From Eukaryota sp. TZLM1-RC (taxonomy: Eukaryota; Metamonada: BaSk clade), in NCBI GenBank assembly GCA_040285825.1, contig JAUPSS010000003.1, positions 2,914,001 through 2,978,000 of the forward strand: 64,000 nucleotides of DNA, in the 5' to 3' direction. Position 1 is the first letter of the stretch, and each line of letters begins with the position of its first letter. The notes beneath the pieces are model-generated. The model had not been told where the DNA came from. It saw nothing but the letters and a program-made list of their open reading frames with translations, and made no database searches. The position numbers and the translations under genes were made by a program. Below, piece after piece: positions 9,811 to 19,835 of this stretch.

Positions 9811-10796
9811 ATGTCTCCTATAATAGAACTCAACGTTGGAGGCATCTTTTTTGTCACATCTAAGGACACTCTCTGCCAGAGCCCCTACTTTGGGAAACAA
9901 ATAAGTTTAAAGGACAGCTTTTCTGAACCCCTTTTTCTAGATCGTGATCCAACCTATTTCCGCTACGTACTCAATTATCTCAGAGATGGTGACGTACCAC
10001 TACCAGGAGACGTCAAACGCCTTCACAACATCAAAAACGAGAGTAAGTTTTTAGAACTTCCCAACTTCACTGCTTCAATCCAGGAAAAGATTGACTCACT
10101 CGAACAGCCTCAAGTTTATCGTTACAGAGTTATTCAACTGGATGGGCTTTCTTCAGCTCATATACAAGGAACTCTCAACTCTTTAGCAGAAGATGGTTTT
10201 GTCTACGATCCCAATGGGACCTTTTCTACTTCCAAGGTTTGATTTACCTTTCAGTCTCACTTCAGGAAGCATGTCTTTTATTCAGATCAATCACTTCTAT
10301 ACCCAAACTCAAACCAGAACCTGTCCAGCAAGCAAGGAAAGTTCCTCACGGGGCTCCTTCTCAAGCCAAATCTTCATCAATTAAAACCACTCGAACCAAA
10401 CCATCACAGCATGAACCGCAAGTAACAACTCCTGAAAGGACAGCGTCCAAGGTTGATGCAATTTTACCTATTAAAGGCCAATCACGAGATCCAAGCGTCA
10501 CAACAGAGGTTTTGCTTGATAATAATGTCAAATCAAAGACGGATATATTCACTAGTGGAACTGTTTCTTATAATAGAAATGATAAGTCCAAGTGGAATCT
10601 CATTAAGAAGTATATCATTAATGCTACTCACCAACGAATCAAACTAGAGGGTGGTTGGATGACTCCAAGTACTGTCTACCTACCCACTCGGTATCAGCAG
10701 CCTTTGGTTCAATTGCCAACCAAGGAAAAGGACAAGGAAGGGAGGAGGAACAGGGCAGGTAAAGATGTAAGGAAGGCAAGGGCTCAATGTGTATAG
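9811..10796 (+). CDS. BTB/T1-domain protein (KCTD-like), one 29-nt intron
   Basis: Exons 9811-10236 and 10266-10796 join in frame across a 29-nt GT-AG intron (10237-10265, starts GTTTG, ends CTTCAG) to give 318 residues. Residues 5-100 are a T1-type BTB/POZ domain: LNVGG-x-x-F-x-T-S-K-D-T-L, a D-R-D-P-T-Y-F-R-Y-V-L-N-Y-L-R-D-G block and a closing E-x-x-F-L-x-L-P. Such domains oligomerise and often act as cullin-3 adaptors. The downstream half has no known domain: a Pro/Ser/Thr/Lys-rich linker, then a conserved-looking K-W-N-L-I-K-K-Y-I segment and a basic tail. Without the intron the first frame stops after two codons of intron sequence. A nested 18-nt alternative (to the first CAG) keeps the frame but soon meets a stop, so the 29-nt version is preferred. 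The intron fits the 27-31 nt introns in the Rab and thioredoxin reductase genes. Confidence 0.75.
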
Positions 10797-11592
10797 ATTT
10801 GTTTATTTTGTAGATTATAAAAATTTGAATATGTCGAGATTATTATTTATGCAATAAGTTGATGATTTAACTAACTAATTAGTTTTTCAGCGATCAGTAT
10901 CACCACGGTTCTGCGTGCAGTTGTTGATATCTGACTTGGTATTTTCTGTAAGCTATCCTGAGGAAAACCAAAGATATTCTAAATTACTTCTAAACTATTG
11001 TGATTAAATGTTTACCAATAAATATCTGACTCTAGAATAGGCAATAAAATGTTCAAAATGTAAAGCGAGAATAAACTGCTGGATAGATTTATCAGAAAAA
11101 ATATTGTTTACTTCTACAAAAGAACATTCATTCTCTTCTTATAATACACCACAGCTTGTTTCTTTCAATAGCTCTTTCCCATATTCTTACTGAAGAACAG
11201 ATTCTATCAAATCTTTGTTTTTGTGACCATGAAGAGAAGTCATCAAACACAAATTTTCTTGTTGAACATAATTGTGAAAATGTCAATTTACATCATCATT
11301 GTTCATAAAAAATAAAAAAAATAAAAAAAATAAAAAAATAAAAATAAAAATATAAAAATATATATAAAAAAATGAATTATAAAGCTCATTTTAAAAAGCT
11401 AAATGAAATGTACAATCCTCGTATAATATCTGACTTCAGCATTTTGAACTAACTGTGACATTTCACATATTATCAAATCGTCATAGAATGAGAAATGTTG
11501 AAGTGTGAAATCTGTGCTAGTGGAAGGATTCAATACTTCAATTTCATATTGAATAGAATTCAATCAGTCACAGTTCAATTCTCCCATGTCTG
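10797..11592. other. intergenic with A-rich low-complexity tract
   Basis: No gene seen. 11303-11372 is an (A)nT low-complexity tract. The rest is AT-rich unique sequence. Confidence 0.6.
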
Positions 11593-11870
11593 ATGTATTT
11601 GTGGTTGATAGTTACAATAGTTACGCAAATTTTAATAAGTCACTTACAACAGTGTCTGGAATATAGCTTGGCCAAAACTGAAAATCCCGCTTTCGAAAAC
11701 TTTTTAAAAGACATTCGTAATATTTGCACTGTTGCTTTAGTTACCCAAATTCCCTCTGTTTATGGACTTCTTTTGAACAATAATAAATAGCTTTTAAACA
11801 TGCGTTTTCGTTGTTTTCAATGGCCAAACAATTTACCTTTCATTTAACATGTAAATGTTGTAAACCCCTT
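11593..11870 (+). mobile_element. non-LTR retrotransposon fragment (thumb/linker region, subfamily 2)
   Basis: The short + frame (N-P-A-F-E-N-F-L-K-D-I-R ... P-S-V-Y-G-L-L) resembles the region just upstream of the zinc knuckle in the retrotransposon remnant at 48.2-49.1 kb, where a similar K-I-P-L-S-E-I-V-K-G... and RFRCF sequence occurs. It is a decayed internal fragment of the same family. Confidence 0.45.
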
Positions 11871-12003
11871 TAGTTTACTGATTTTCTCAACTGTTTGCAT
11901 TTTATTACATTTTTGTATTTTAATTTTGAATTTATTACTTTCAAAAAACTAAACACAAAAACTAAAATTCTAAATCTTCATATCCCAATTCAGGCAACAA
12001 AAA

Positions 12004-12600
12004 TTGACCGGAAGTTTTTCATATAAACGATCAAGAGATAATAAAGCAGAAGCCAATAACGATACAACACCTTTGAAAATTGAAAATACAATTCTGCTAC
12101 CAAAACGTTTTGTCAAAAAATTCTTCCTGTACGTTGCTTTACAATTTGAACAATATCATCCAAAAACGATAAAGCAAGTGGTTCAAGCGTACAATGTAAG
12201 GAAAAAGCAAATGGACAAAATCTCACACTCCTTATGTGTGTTCAGCATTCAAGGAAACCAACTTTGCTTTATATTTATCAATCTTAGAATTTTCGGCAAC
12301 AGAGATCGTATTATTGTGTTTTGATTCAGCTGATGGTATGAAAGAATTATTACACACATCAAATGATCTCACATCAGTAATGATAATGGTCCCTTCAAGA
12401 CCTTCAAGCATTAAATCAAGTCTGTTACGACCAAAAGAATTCAAGGTGTCCTCATCAACCAAACGAGAAAGTAATGGTTCCAAATAGGAGACAATATGGT
12501 GAAACTTAGACATACAATAGACCTGATCTCTAACTGCATCATGGACCTTTGATCGAAAAGTTTATTACATTTTGATGTAAATTAAATAATAATGTCGGGA
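12004..12600 (-). mobile_element. non-LTR retrotransposon fragment, restriction-like endonuclease domain (subfamily 2)
   Basis: Read on the minus strand: a knuckle remnant (F-R-S-K-V-H-D-A), then RLVDEDTLNSFGRN-R-x-D-L-M-L, I-I-I-T-D-V-R-S, K-I-D-K-Y-K and, after a frameshift, R-I-V-F-S-I-F-K-G. This is the order of the R2-like restriction-like endonuclease (RLE) region of the elements at 36.3-37.0 and 50.7-51.3 kb. Broken, 5'-truncated copy. Confidence 0.6.
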
Positions 12601-12629
12601 CCAAACTCATGTAATGTGCAAATCATATA

Positions 12630-13220
12630 AAGTAGATTCCCTTTTGGATCCTTTGCTATCAAAATTAATTCTCACTGACCCCAATATTGATAGTGCGCGC
12701 TACAAGAGCATCTATAGGTCTGACAAGAGTTGATTTAGTTGTTCGCGGCTTAAATGGTAGTTCTACTATGTTAGATGCCATTTCCATAGACCCTTGTAAT
12801 TCTTCTAACGAACATTTCATTAATACATTCCCCCTATACCACCAATCAATCCGTACTTACTAGTGTTTGGAGTGGTCTGGATAGGCAATACACTCCCATC
12901 ACTGCCTCCTAAAGTCATGGGTCACATGTCAACAATCCTCTACTTACTGGCGAAAAATACAAAATTGTTAAATATGCGAAACCTGTTTCTTCTATCAAAA
13001 TTCTCATGCCTAATATAAGTTATAATATTGTTTTTTCCTTGCTTGATTCTCTAGGTAAGGCTTTTCTGGTCTTCCTTGAGTATTTTATTGTAGTTGTAAA
13101 GGAAGGACCGAAATAATTTTCAATCGTGTTTACCGGCAAAACTGGAATGTATTTTCTATTTTTGAGGAAATGGTGAAAATAAATTCTGGTTCACTTTCTT
13201 TGTAACTAAATTTTCTGAAT
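12630..13220 (+). mobile_element. non-LTR retrotransposon fragment, RLE domain, opposite orientation
   Basis: The + strand frames read D-P-L-L-S-K-L-I-L-T-D-P-N-I-D-S-A-R-Y..., D-P-C-N-S-S-N-E-H-F and later F-N-R-V-Y-R-Q-N-W-x-V-F-S-I-F, matching the minus-strand remnant at 48.2-48.9 kb piece by piece. Several stops and frameshifts. It lies tail-to-tail style beside the minus-strand fragment at 12.0-12.6 kb. 13221-13646 is AT-rich with nothing recognisable. Confidence 0.55.
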
Positions 13221-13646
13221 CTTTAGTAATTCACTCTTTCGATGTAGGAGAGGCATACTTGAAAAAGGTGGAACTTTAGTTGGTATTTGATGATTTTTTA
13301 TTCGGTTTTTGATAAACCAATATAGACAAAATAAAAAAACGGTTTCTAGAATTTTAACAAGGGGAGTAAAAAACTCCACTTTAATCATCATTACTGTAAT
13401 CGCAATTTCATTAAGATGATTTCAACTATTGGTTCGAAATTAATTTGTGGGTAGTGTATTCACCATTTTCAAACAAAGCCTTTGTCTGATTGGATGATTT
13501 TGATACTATTTATATTATGAAAAAAAAATAATTGTCGTTCTAAAAAAGTTAGATAAAAAACCTGCGTCATCCAAAACGATATGGGGATGATGCCGGCAAA
13601 ATATTTGTAATGCGCATTAGAGTGGTTTCTCACAGACGGATCAATA

Positions 13647-14024
13647 ATGGCAATTGGAACAGCAGGACAGGCAACTTTCCTAATTAGATCAATCATTTTT
13701 CTAATCAATCCCAATCAATCAGCAACAGATTTCGGAAACCCAGTCAAGAACTATCCATCAGCCCTACAAAAACTCTCAATTCCTCTAAAATTTCACCATA
13801 CAAGCTCTGATATCAATAGTATTTTTGATATAAATTTCACGGTTAGCGAAAACCACATCAGGTCCCAGCGTTCTCCATTTCTAACACTGGATATATCAAT
13901 AAATGATATTAAAATGATTGCAACTATTGATTCGGCTGCGTTTTGTTCAGTTATTACTGCAGATTTAGCTGAACAATGTCATGTGTCAGATTTTAATGTT
14001 CTCCAAATAACAATCAATCTCTAG
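13647..14024 (+). mobile_element. retropepsin-like aspartic protease fragment of an LTR-type retroelement
   Basis: The 125-codon frame contains a catalytic-loop-like motif, ATIDSAAFCSVI (D-S-A instead of D-[ST]-G), preceded by two short strands (F-L-T-L-D-I-S-I) and followed by a helix-like segment. This is the pattern of retropepsins in gag-pol polyproteins. A similar short phrase (K-M-I-S-T-I-G-S-K-L-I) occurs in the decayed sequence about 13400-13450. No integrase, RT or LTR can be seen nearby, so it is a fragment. Confidence is limited because only one motif supports the call. Confidence 0.35.
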
Positions 14025-14062
14025 GTGATTTCCGGGAATATCTATATGACATAGCAACGCCA

Positions 14063-14587
14063 ATGGCATGGGTACCGACACAGGAAAAAATCAACAATCA
14101 CGACTTCCGTCCGAGAACTGAACCAGACCAACTGCTGATAAATGGAGAACGCCGATTCCTGCACCGCAACAAGTTTGATTTTATTATAAGAAGGCAAAAA
14201 AGAATAATGGGATTTATTGAAAAAATTAAACTAATGGTTAATGGAAGAGAAACCATAATTTGTTTTGTCAGTGGAGGTGATGGGCCATCAAGACAAGCTG
14301 TGAAAACCCCAAACAAGCGCTTTTTGAAGGAGATTCAGAAACATTTTTCATATGTGAAGCCTAATGGAGATGAATTCTACACATCTGCCAAAACGAATTG
14401 CTGTAAGGTATTCAATCAAAAGGTGTATCACAATGATGGGAGAGTGAACAATGAAAAGTTTGTTTGCCCTCAATGTCAGACATTCTGGTCGAGGGACATC
14501 TCAGCCTCCAGAAACCAACTGGAGATTGCCATAAGTGAGCACTACTACAATGAAAGACCTGAGGCGTTCCGGAGACCCTGTAGATAA
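14063..14587 (+). pseudogene. Fanzor (eukaryotic TnpB-like nuclease), subfamily A, C-terminal fragment
   Basis: The 174-codon frame is homologous to the C-terminal third of the Fanzor at 57.2-59.2 kb. It has the basic R-x-N-K-F-D-F-I-I-R-R-Q-K-R helix, the RuvC-II strand (I-I-C-F-V-S-G-G-D-G-P-S-R-Q), the zinc ribbon (T-S-A-K-T-N-C-C ... C-P-Q-C) and the RuvC-III motif R-D-I-S-A-S-R-N. In the active family this nuclease is guided by a non-coding RNA to cut DNA. The N-terminal half and RuvC-I are missing. The ORF is clean to its own TAA and the 3' flank is conserved with the other copy, so the right end of the element is retained. 5'-truncated relic. Confidence 0.75.
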
Positions 14588-14595
14588 GTGCTTTT

Positions 14596-14628
14596 CCATG
14601 TATTGCGTACCTGTACGCGTATTGTGAT
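14596..14628 (+). ncRNA. conserved hairpin block after Fanzor A fragment (candidate guide-RNA scaffold)
   Basis: Nine bases after the ORF stop, CCATGTATT precedes a hairpin GCGTA-CCTG-TACGC (14605-14618), then GTATTGTGAT. The same flanks (CCATGTATT ... TGTGAT) enclose a different hairpin after the second Fanzor A copy at 59242-59268. Conserved position with changed but paired bases suggests RNA structure at the place where TnpB/Fanzor guide RNAs are normally encoded. Confidence 0.4.
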
Positions 14629-14818
14629 GTTGCTGCTGTAACTATCATTTGATCATGATATCATATAGTGATAGAACTAAAGTAAGCTTAACATCTAAAG
14701 ATTGCATGAATTGGTCAAACGCCAGAAATGTGTTTTGATAGAAATTCAAGTATTCCCTTCTCTCTTCACATCAGCTCAAATACAGTTACTATCACTCTGA
14801 TAGACGATATCTATAAGA

Positions 14819-17152
14819 ATGGCTAAACATAAATCCAAACCTTCGTTTGAGAGGGGCAACAGCTCTAAACGTAACCACAATGTCAGAAAGTCAGTTCTTG
14901 GTAAACAACTTCAAGCTCTCTCATCAGGTCATAAAGGAACCTTTATTGATAAACGTATTGGTGCTAAACTTACATCGGATCCTGAAGAAGCTGCTATGAT
15001 GCGATTCATTAAACAGAAGCAACTGAAAGCCATGCAATCCAAGGCAGAAGAAGATGATGATGAAGAAGAACAAATTCTTCTTACTCATAATGGCGAGCAG
15101 ATCAACTTTGATGCTCTCTCTGATGAAGAACCTGACCGGCTTAATCCTGACCTTGACTCTGATGATGACGTCATGGGACGTGGTGACACATCTGCAAGAC
15201 TTACTCATGCCTTACATTTCGGTGAGGGAGAAGCTGATGTTGATCATCCAGCAAGGAAGAAAAAGTCATCTGCCGAGATTTACGCGGAGGTTATTGCCAA
15301 ATCAAAAGCTTCTAAAGCTGAAAAACGTCAACAAAAAACCGAAAATGAAGAATTAATGTTGGATTTGGATGATAAATTCAATCAATTAAGACAATCAAAT
15401 TCAGTTATGGTTACTAATCCTAATCAATCAAGTGATGATGATGACGATGGTTACGCTGAGTTTGCCGCCCTTGCTGATAGATTTGGTAACGAAGCCAAGG
15501 TACAGGCGAGCGAACGAACAATAACAGAGGAGGAAAAAGCCAAGAGATTGTTCCAAAAGCTGCAGCAAATGGAAGAAGAAAGAAAGAAAGGGCAAGAGAT
15601 TATTGAAGAAGAGGTTAGTGATGAAACAAGCGAAGAAAGCGAAATATTCGATGAAAGTGACAGTGAAGGTCAAAAAACCAAGGATCAAAGTTCAGAAAGT
15701 GAAGATGATGACGTGATAGCTCAAACAGATGACGTGATAGCTCAAAAAAGTCACGTCAGCAAACAGACAATTCACCCGTCAAGACTTGCTCAGATGAAGA
15801 GAACAACTACCACTCCAAGTACTCATCCACCACCACCAACTCAACAAACTCAACCAACAGATGGTTTACCCTTGGAAATTCCTTTTGTTTTGGGTTTACC
15901 TTTAAGTGAAATTGAATTGAATGAATATTTATTAAAGGTTGAGCCGGAGCTCTATTCGGCCTTATTTGCAAGATTTTATTACTCATTGCACCCTTCTTTG
16001 GGACCGGAAGCAAAGGAAAAAGCTAAACAGTATTTATTGTTGCTGTTTAAGTTTGTTGTTTTTGTCATGAAGGACATTAGTGTGGATAATATTTACTCAA
16101 ATCTTTTCAAGATTAATTCCACTGTTTTTGTTATGGAAAGGTTAATTAATTTTTTCCCAAAAAGTACTGGTGTTATTGCAATGAAAAAATTGAAAATATT
16201 TTCTAATTTGATTTCTAATTCAAGTAATTCTGGTCCAAATTATTTTGTTTTCTTGTTTTTGAGTTGGATTTTAAATTTATTTCCACACGATCAAAAGTCA
16301 CATCCAGTGGTCAATTCTGCTTGTTTTGTGTTATCCAAATTAATCACAACTCTTACATCAAAACTCAATCAAATTGATTGTAATCAAGGTAATCAAGATG
16401 ACGTGTCACAGTTACTTTCAAAATCTATTTTTGTTCTTAACTTAGTTTCCGTTCTCTCCAAGGGACAGTCAAGGTATTTTCCTGAATCAATTTTATTAAG
16501 TAGAGAAGTCATATCTAACCTCGTAAAACTAAAATTACCACTACAAACTACTGGCGAATTATCTTTGTCTAGTCTTTTGAAGTCAAGCTTGATTGATATT
16601 GATTTGGTTGGTTGTGCTGCCTTTGATTGTGTTCAAAATTTAATTAAGTCTTTTTCTTTGGATTCATGCTTTCCAATGCTAGCTGAACCTTTTATTAAAG
16701 TTTTAGGATCTGCTAAAAGTGATCTTTGTTCTTCATTAATAGAATTTCTTGAATATTTAAAGTTAATTTCTGAGAAATCAATTCAATTAAGGTTACCTTT
16801 GAAGTTCCAAGCTCATAAACCAATTCCAATCAGACAATACAAGCCATCATTTTCGATTGATTTCGACCCTGAACTGAAAGGAAGTCTTGATGTCGATCAA
16901 AATAGAAGAGAAAGCAAGAGACTGGAGCATGTCTACAAAAATGAACACAGGGGTGCTGTTCGTGAAGTTCGTAAAGATTTCCAATATGTTGCTCAACAAA
17001 AGAAACTTACCAGAAAGCTGCAGAAGCAGAAGGCCGAGGAAGGGAGGAAAAGGTTGTTTTCTCAACTTGAACAGGAAGCAGCTGAGTATAATAAATTGGA
17101 CAAGGATATTGCCAAAGAAAGAGACAAGAAGAGGAAGAGAAGAGAACGATAA
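14819..17152 (+). CDS. NOP14: NOP14-like nucleolar 40S ribosome biogenesis protein
   Basis: A 777-residue single-exon protein. The N-terminus (basic, KRNHNVRKSVLGKQLQAL, then R-I-G-A-K-L-x-S-D-P-E-E-A-A-M-M-R-F) matches the start of NOP14, including the 'D-K-R-x-G' and 'E-E-x-x-M-x-R-F' blocks. The middle (residues ~75-330) has several acidic Asp/Glu runs, as in the family. The C-terminal half is helical, with a final R-x-E-S-x-R-L-x-H-x-Y-K-x-E-x-x-G-A-x-R-E-V-R-K-D block and a basic coiled-coil tail (K-K-R-K-R-R-E-R) that serves as a nucleolar signal. NOP14 works in the small-subunit processome with EMG1/NOC4. Length is slightly below the usual 800-900. The ATG at 14819 lies in AAGAATGGC, a context shared with the WD40 gene start. 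Two short inverted repeats CTATCA/TGATAG lie upstream (about 14642-14674 and 14785-14800). Confidence 0.85.
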   Translation: MAKHKSKPSFERGNSSKRNHNVRKSVLGKQLQALSSGHKGTFIDKRIGAKLTSDPEEAAMMRFIKQKQLKAMQSKAEEDDDEEEQILLTHNGEQINFDALSDEEPDRLNPDLDSDDDVMGRGDTSARLTHALHFGEGEADVDHPARKKKSSAEIYAEVIAKSKASKAEKRQQKTENEELMLDLDDKFNQLRQSNSVMVTNPNQSSDDDDDGYAEFAALADRFGNEAKVQASERTITEEEKAKRLFQKLQQMEEERKKGQEIIEEEVSDETSEESEIFDESDSEGQKTKDQSSESEDDDVIAQTDDVIAQKSHVSKQTIHPSRLAQMKRTTTTPSTHPPPPTQQTQPTDGLPLEIPFVLGLPLSEIELNEYLLKVEPELYSALFARFYYSLHPSLGPEAKEKAKQYLLLLFKFVVFVMKDISVDNIYSNLFKINSTVFVMERLINFFPKSTGVIAMKKLKIFSNLISNSSNSGPNYFVFLFLSWILNLFPHDQKSHPVVNSACFVLSKLITTLTSKLNQIDCNQGNQDDVSQLLSKSIFVLNLVSVLSKGQSRYFPESILLSREVISNLVKLKLPLQTTGELSLSSLLKSSLIDIDLVGCAAFDCVQNLIKSFSLDSCFPMLAEPFIKVLGSAKSDLCSSLIEFLEYLKLISEKSIQLRLPLKFQAHKPIPIRQYKPSFSIDFDPELKGSLDVDQNRRESKRLEHVYKNEHRGAVREVRKDFQYVAQQKKLTRKLQKQKAEEGRKRLFSQLEQEAAEYNKLDKDIAKERDKKRKRRER

Positions 17153-17527
17153 ATATCCAAGTTCTAGTCTTATTTTAGTCTTCATTTTAGTTTTATTTAA
17201 ATTATTTAAATAAAAGACAGATAATTGTTTGCGCAAATTTATAACATGTTTTTTCGGGAAGTAATCCTTACATATTGTTTTTTTAATCTTGACTTAAGGA
17301 AAATTCATCTATTTCAATGTAAAGATGGTCTTTCACCTTTGTGGTTAATAGGGAAAATTGTTTTTGTTTGGAATTAATAGAACGTAGTCTGATTATTTTG
17401 ATTAATTTATACATAAATTTGATCTGTTGTGTTAAACTGAGGTGGTTTAAATAATTAAAAAACTATTCAAATATTTATTCGAATCCAGCAATAACCTATC
17501 TGTACATCAAAATTGCGACAATTACCA

Positions 17528-18169
17528 TCAACCACAACATTTGCTTGATGATTGATTGGAATTCACCATTACCGTGTGTGTAGCCTCTTCATTAGCTGGT
17601 AACTTTGACGAAAGTTTAACCGCAACCTTGTAGAACAAATCACGAACATTAGTGCCATCCTTGGCAGAAACTTCAAACAAATCAATGTCCAATTCATCAG
17701 CCAGGCTCTTTGCTGAAGCGTGTGAAACTTGGCGATCTTGGGCCAAGTCTGTCTTGTTACCAACGAGGAATACCGTCACTTTTTCATCTGCATAGTCTTG
17801 TATTGTCTGTAACCACATTTTGCAATTAGAGAAGGATTCAGCCCGGGTGATATCATAAACAAGAATGATGCCAGAAGCACCGCGGATGTAGGCTCGGGTA
17901 ATACTGAGAAAACGTTCTTGACCTGCAGTATCCCAAAGTTGCCTTGAGTGAGTAGGGAGAGAATAACAAACATTGAACAAGTGCGGTTCTCATCAATGGG
18001 GATTTTAGTGGTGCGGAAGTCGAGTCCTTAGATGAAAATAAGTGTAGGACAAACCTATAGTTGACATAAAGGAAGGAAAGAATTGGTTGTCAACGTATCG
18101 AACTAAGATACTGGATTTGCCTACAGTTGTGTCTCCAATGAGAAGTACTTTGATCATATTGTCTGTCAT
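17528..18169 (-). CDS. Rab-family small GTPase (Rab8/10-like), two micro-introns
   Basis: Exons (minus strand) 18169-18055, 18026-17972 and 17942-17528 give 194 residues. The 28-nt (18054-18027) and 29-nt (17971-17943) introns both start GTTTG and end AAG. Without them the frame is broken; with them the G1 loop GDTTVGKSS, the effector/switch I segment S-T-I-G-L-D-F, G3 W-D-T-A-G-Q-E-R-F, G4 N-K-T-D and G5 S-A-K all appear in order with normal spacing. The C-terminus S-S-K-C-C-G supplies a geranylgeranylation cysteine pair. These proteins switch vesicle-membrane traffic; the S-T-I-G-x-D-F switch and W-D-T-A-G-Q-E-R-F suggest the secretory Rab8/10/1 group, but subfamily is tentative. Convergent with NOP14. 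Confidence 0.9.
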
Positions 18170-18688
18170 AATGTTGGTGTTTCAAGAAAGGGAAGATGAA
18201 GAGGATGGTAATGAGGATTTTTGGAAGTTTTCGAATAATCAATTGAATCAATAGTTCTCTTACCTATTGAGTCATTTGGGTTAATTGTATATCTGTGACC
18301 ACTTGTTCGGTGAAAACACTACTGTTGTCAAAAATCAAATAGTGAATTTGTTATCTGGATCACGGTAGAATCTGGCTTTAGAACTACAATTTTGGCATGT
18401 TTATGGTGTCAAAAAGGCAAAGACATCAATAACATCAATAACGTTATATTAGGGGCAGTAGATTTGAACCATTGGTGCCACTATAACCACTGCCTGATCT
18501 ATATTCTTCAAAATTAAAAATCAATTAAGACAAAAAAGACGTCTTTTTTTTGAATGATGACAACAACATGTATTTGTCTTATTCTTATTTGTTTTATTCA
18601 TTTTATTCATTTATTTACTTATTTATTTATTTATTTACAGTAATTTCGCAATTATAAGTACCAGAATAGTATACACTTGTCATTTTTG
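18170..18688. other. intergenic with TTTA-rich microsatellite
   Basis: 5' flank of the Rab gene. 18600-18640 is a degenerate (TTTA)n tract. No gene seen. Confidence 0.6.
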
Positions 18689-19095
18689 CAAATGGGAAAT
18701 TCCCTTGAGTACACGATCAATCTTCGCGCGGAATAATTACAAAAACTATCTACTACACGAATACTCAGGCCTTCCATTACCACTCATTCTGGCTTCAATA
18801 ATTGCAAACATATTCAGACAAGCCAGTTTATTTCTATTGAAAAGCTTTGTTGAGCCTTTGTTACTGAATTTACAACTCTCACTGTTACAAGCTAATAAAC
18901 CATGACATGTAGTAACTAAATTCTTTGCTCTTTTATATAATCTGGGATTTGTTACTCTCAAAAACGTAGCAACCTTTTCAAAACAAACAGACCATTTAGC
19001 TGAAGTGAAAGCTTCATTAATCATCAATTCTTCAAATCCATTTCTTTTCAGAAGTTGAATCCATCCAATACCTCGAGTAGGTCTCTGATGTTTTA
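18689..19095 (-). pseudogene. Fanzor subfamily B, C-terminal remnant (RuvC-II to RuvC-III)
   Basis: Minus strand: a P-T-R-G-I-G-W-I-Q-L-L-K-R-N-G-F strand-helix follows a degenerate RuvC-II strand. Then come E-A-F-T-S-A-K-x-x-V-C-F-E-K-V (first half of the zinc ribbon, one Cys replaced by Trp), V-T-T-C-H-G-L-L-A-C-N-S (second half) and N-R-N-K-L-A-C-L-N-M, the position of the RuvC-III R-D-x-N motif with its catalytic Asp replaced. This is the same order as in the copies at 31.4-32.9 and 61.8-62.4 kb. About 50 bp beyond the ORF end (18690-18740) are conserved with the copy at 31378-31440. The lost aspartate and frame breaks indicate an inactive remnant. Confidence 0.65.
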
Positions 19096-19469
19096 AGTTT
19101 TTAGAGCCGTTACAACTTGAGCTGAAATACGTGATAATGACAAGTTGCGTTCAAAACGGGACTGTAAATACAGCTTCAGGCCACATGTAGTGTGTACTCG
19201 TAACTGTTGAAATTTTGAAACAGTTTCTTCAAGTTTCAATACAACACTTGCATGTTGAACGATTGAATTGACGATTGCACGATGGTTTTTTCCGACGGCA
19301 AACTGAACTTGTCTTGTGGCAACAATACAAAAAGTTTGAGACATAGTATACAATCATGGACCCCATATTGAACCAACTTTTGTCTAAGTGAAGCAATGGC
19401 TGAACAATGAACAGGTAAAATGATCGTAAATTCCTGATGAAGTTTGATTTTCATTTCACTAATCATTTT

Positions 19470-19835
19470 ATAAGCCAGATTGCCTAAAATATGACCATAT
19501 TGAATTTTGATGAATTTTTTGGCAAATATTAGTGTGTCTAAAAGATAAAAGCCTTTTTTCCTGATGACAACTTCTCTCCATCTTGGTGAATGTTGATTGA
19601 GTGCATCAAGTGTTAAATCACCTGGAACAGTGGAAAAAGGTAAATCAAAATAGTTTAATCTAGTTTTTAAAACCTGTAAATCAAACTACATTAAATTGTG
19701 ATTAAGAAAACAATGGGGTTGATGATTACCAATAATGTTTAAAAACCTACAAAGCAAGGTTTTTTCATCACAGAGAATATTTCTGCCTGAATACCCAATC
19801 AATGTCAGGTAATCTGGTAATTTGAGGACTCATTC
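19470..19835 (-). pseudogene. exonuclease-like remnant inside array unit (repeated at about 20909-21274 and 22348-22715)
   Basis: On the minus strand: D-E-K-T-L-L-C-R-F-L-N-I-I-G-N-H, then N-H-N-L-M-stop-F-D-L-Q-V-L (an exo II-like N-x3/4-FD motif interrupted by TAG), and about 100 codons later Q-Y-G-V-H-D-C-I-L (exo III-like Y-x3-D). The layout parallels the 8-9 kb exonuclease pseudogene. The same stop is present in all three array copies, so decay preceded the amplification. The assignment rests on two short motifs. Confidence 0.35.

Noticed and set aside
10237-10254. 18-nt intron in the BTB gene (to the first CAG)
   Set aside because: It keeps the frame only for about 50 codons before a stop, whereas the 29-nt version joins to a long open frame and fits the intron sizes seen in other genes.
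17520-17530. Rab gene ends TGA, one codon, TAA, the same pattern as the selenoprotein candidates
   Set aside because: The CC-G ending is a normal prenylation tail and no SECIS-like fold follows. It shows that UGA + one codon + stop alone is not evidence; the SECIS and the paralogue comparison are what carry the claim.
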